Assembly (NCBI GenBank): GCA_035540935.1
Contig: DATLFS010000021.1
Span: forward strand, 1-41,143
Length of the DNA stretch: 41,143 nucleotides
Direction: 5' to 3'
Source of the DNA: DATLFS01 sp035540935
GTDB lineage: Bacteria; Actinomycetota; CADDZG01; WHSQ01
Shown: positions 40,636-41,143 of the stretch, in pieces
How positions within the stretch are numbered: position 1 is the first letter of the stretch
Layout: every line of letters starts with the position of its first letter
Position numbers and translations under genes: made by a program
The notes under the pieces: model-generated
What the model saw: only the letters and a program-made list of their open reading frames with translations
Database searches by the model: none
What the model was told of the DNA's origin: nothing

Positions 40636-41143
40636 GTGAACCGAACTCGACTCGCCGCAGTGGGCGCCGCCACCGCCGTCGCTCTTTTGACGGCTCTCCT
40701 CTACGGGCTCCCCGCTTCGGGGCAGGCCGTGCCGGAGGCCGAGCGCGCGCGGGGCTACGCCTACGGCCTGAGCGCGCTGGGCGGCCAGGAGCCGCAGATC
40801 GACGGCCTTCCCGAGGTCGAAGCCGACGCGCCTCCGCCCCCCCCGCAGGCGGAGGTCAAGCGGATCAACCGCCAGGACATAGGCGTGAACGTGGGTCCGG
40901 CCCAGCTGCTCGTGGTCCAGTCCGACGCCTGCCTCGACACCGGCGCCTCCGCCAAGCTCCAGGCGGACATCAACGAGGCGCGCATCCTCGAGCGCGGCGG
41001 CACACCGGCCCGCGACGCCAACACCGAGAACGAGGGGCCCGACGACGAGGACCCGGAGCGCGTGCTGGTCCGGTACCCGGTCGGCTTCCCCGGAACCGCC
41101 CGCTGCGTCGCGCCGGCGAACAGCAACACCCCGATCCAGGGAC
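40636..41143 (+). CDS. exported protein of unknown function, C-terminally cut by window end
   Basis: An open frame of 169 codons begins with GTG at 40636 (SD GGGAGG nine bases upstream) and runs past the window end without a stop. The first residues MNRTRLAAVGAATAVALLTA form a signal peptide with cleavage near ASGQA. The mature part has a Pro-rich spacer (EADAPPPPPQAEVK), then QLLVVQSDACLDTGASAKLQ and an acidic loop (NTENEGPDDEDPE), followed by VRYPVGFPGTARC. Two Cys may form a disulfide. I recognise no family. It probably continues the run of secreted or surface proteins. Confidence 0.65.
   Translation, partial: MNRTRLAAVGAATAVALLTALLYGLPASGQAVPEAERARGYAYGLSALGGQEPQIDGLPEVEADAPPPPPQAEVKRINRQDIGVNVGPAQLLVVQSDACLDTGASAKLQADINEARILERGGTPARDANTENEGPDDEDPERVLVRYPVGFPGTARCVAPANSNTPIQG

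Overview
The window is a high-GC bacterial chromosome segment with densely packed genes and many 1-4 nt stop/start overlaps. It most likely comes from an actinobacterium outside the well-studied genera. The main reason is gene order: hom-thrC-thrB, rho-rpmE, prfA-prmC-ywlC, a WecA/Rfe-type transferase, two small AtpI-like proteins and then atpBEFHAGDC, with murA beyond. This is essentially the Mycobacterium order. The Firmicute-type neighbours (transaldolase before rho; LMW phosphatase, rpiB and glyA before atp) are also present, so the arrangement looks ancestral. Actinobacterial protein traits agree: MurA with Asp instead of Cys, RpiB with Glu instead of Cys, a C-terminal extension on AtpA and a GAF-ANTAR regulator. 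Genus or species cannot be assigned from this sequence.

Layout. 1-9.4 kb: the end of an unknown gene and a 56-aa membrane peptide; the large subunit of a B12-dependent acyl-CoA mutase; an M14 carboxypeptidase; a SpoIID-like, NifU-like, MeaB operon on the minus strand; a DUF983 protein and a TIMP/netrin-like secreted protein on the plus strand; then murA and a histone H1-like DNA-binding protein. 9.5-17.2 kb: the complete ATP synthase operon (minus strand), preceded by a perfect Rex-type operator. 17.2-20.7 kb: wecA-like, glyA, rpiB and an LMW phosphatase. 20.7-22.2 kb: an M32 carboxypeptidase. 22.2-30.8 kb: a long minus-strand operon reading cyclic 2,3-diphosphoglycerate synthetase, 2-phosphoglycerate kinase, transaldolase, rho, a small membrane protein, rpmE, DUF1385, prfA, prmC and ywlC. 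30.9-32.2 kb: a His-rich membrane protein and a cupredoxin. 32.2-35.5 kb: threonine synthesis (hom, thrC, thrB). 35.5-41.1 kb: an ANTAR regulator, an Fpg/Nei-like glycosylase, a trypsin-like protease and a run of secreted or surface proteins that runs off the end.

The most interesting system is the adjacent, overlapping pair at 28443-30805. It encodes the two enzymes that turn 2-phosphoglycerate into cyclic 2,3-diphosphoglycerate, a solute known biochemically from thermophilic methanogens. Here the pair is translationally coupled to a transaldolase and to rho in a bacterial housekeeping operon. Other strong points are the perfect Rex operator before the ATP synthase genes, an apparent CTG start codon for prmC, several -10 elements placed for leaderless transcription, and an 11-residue periodic basic protein.
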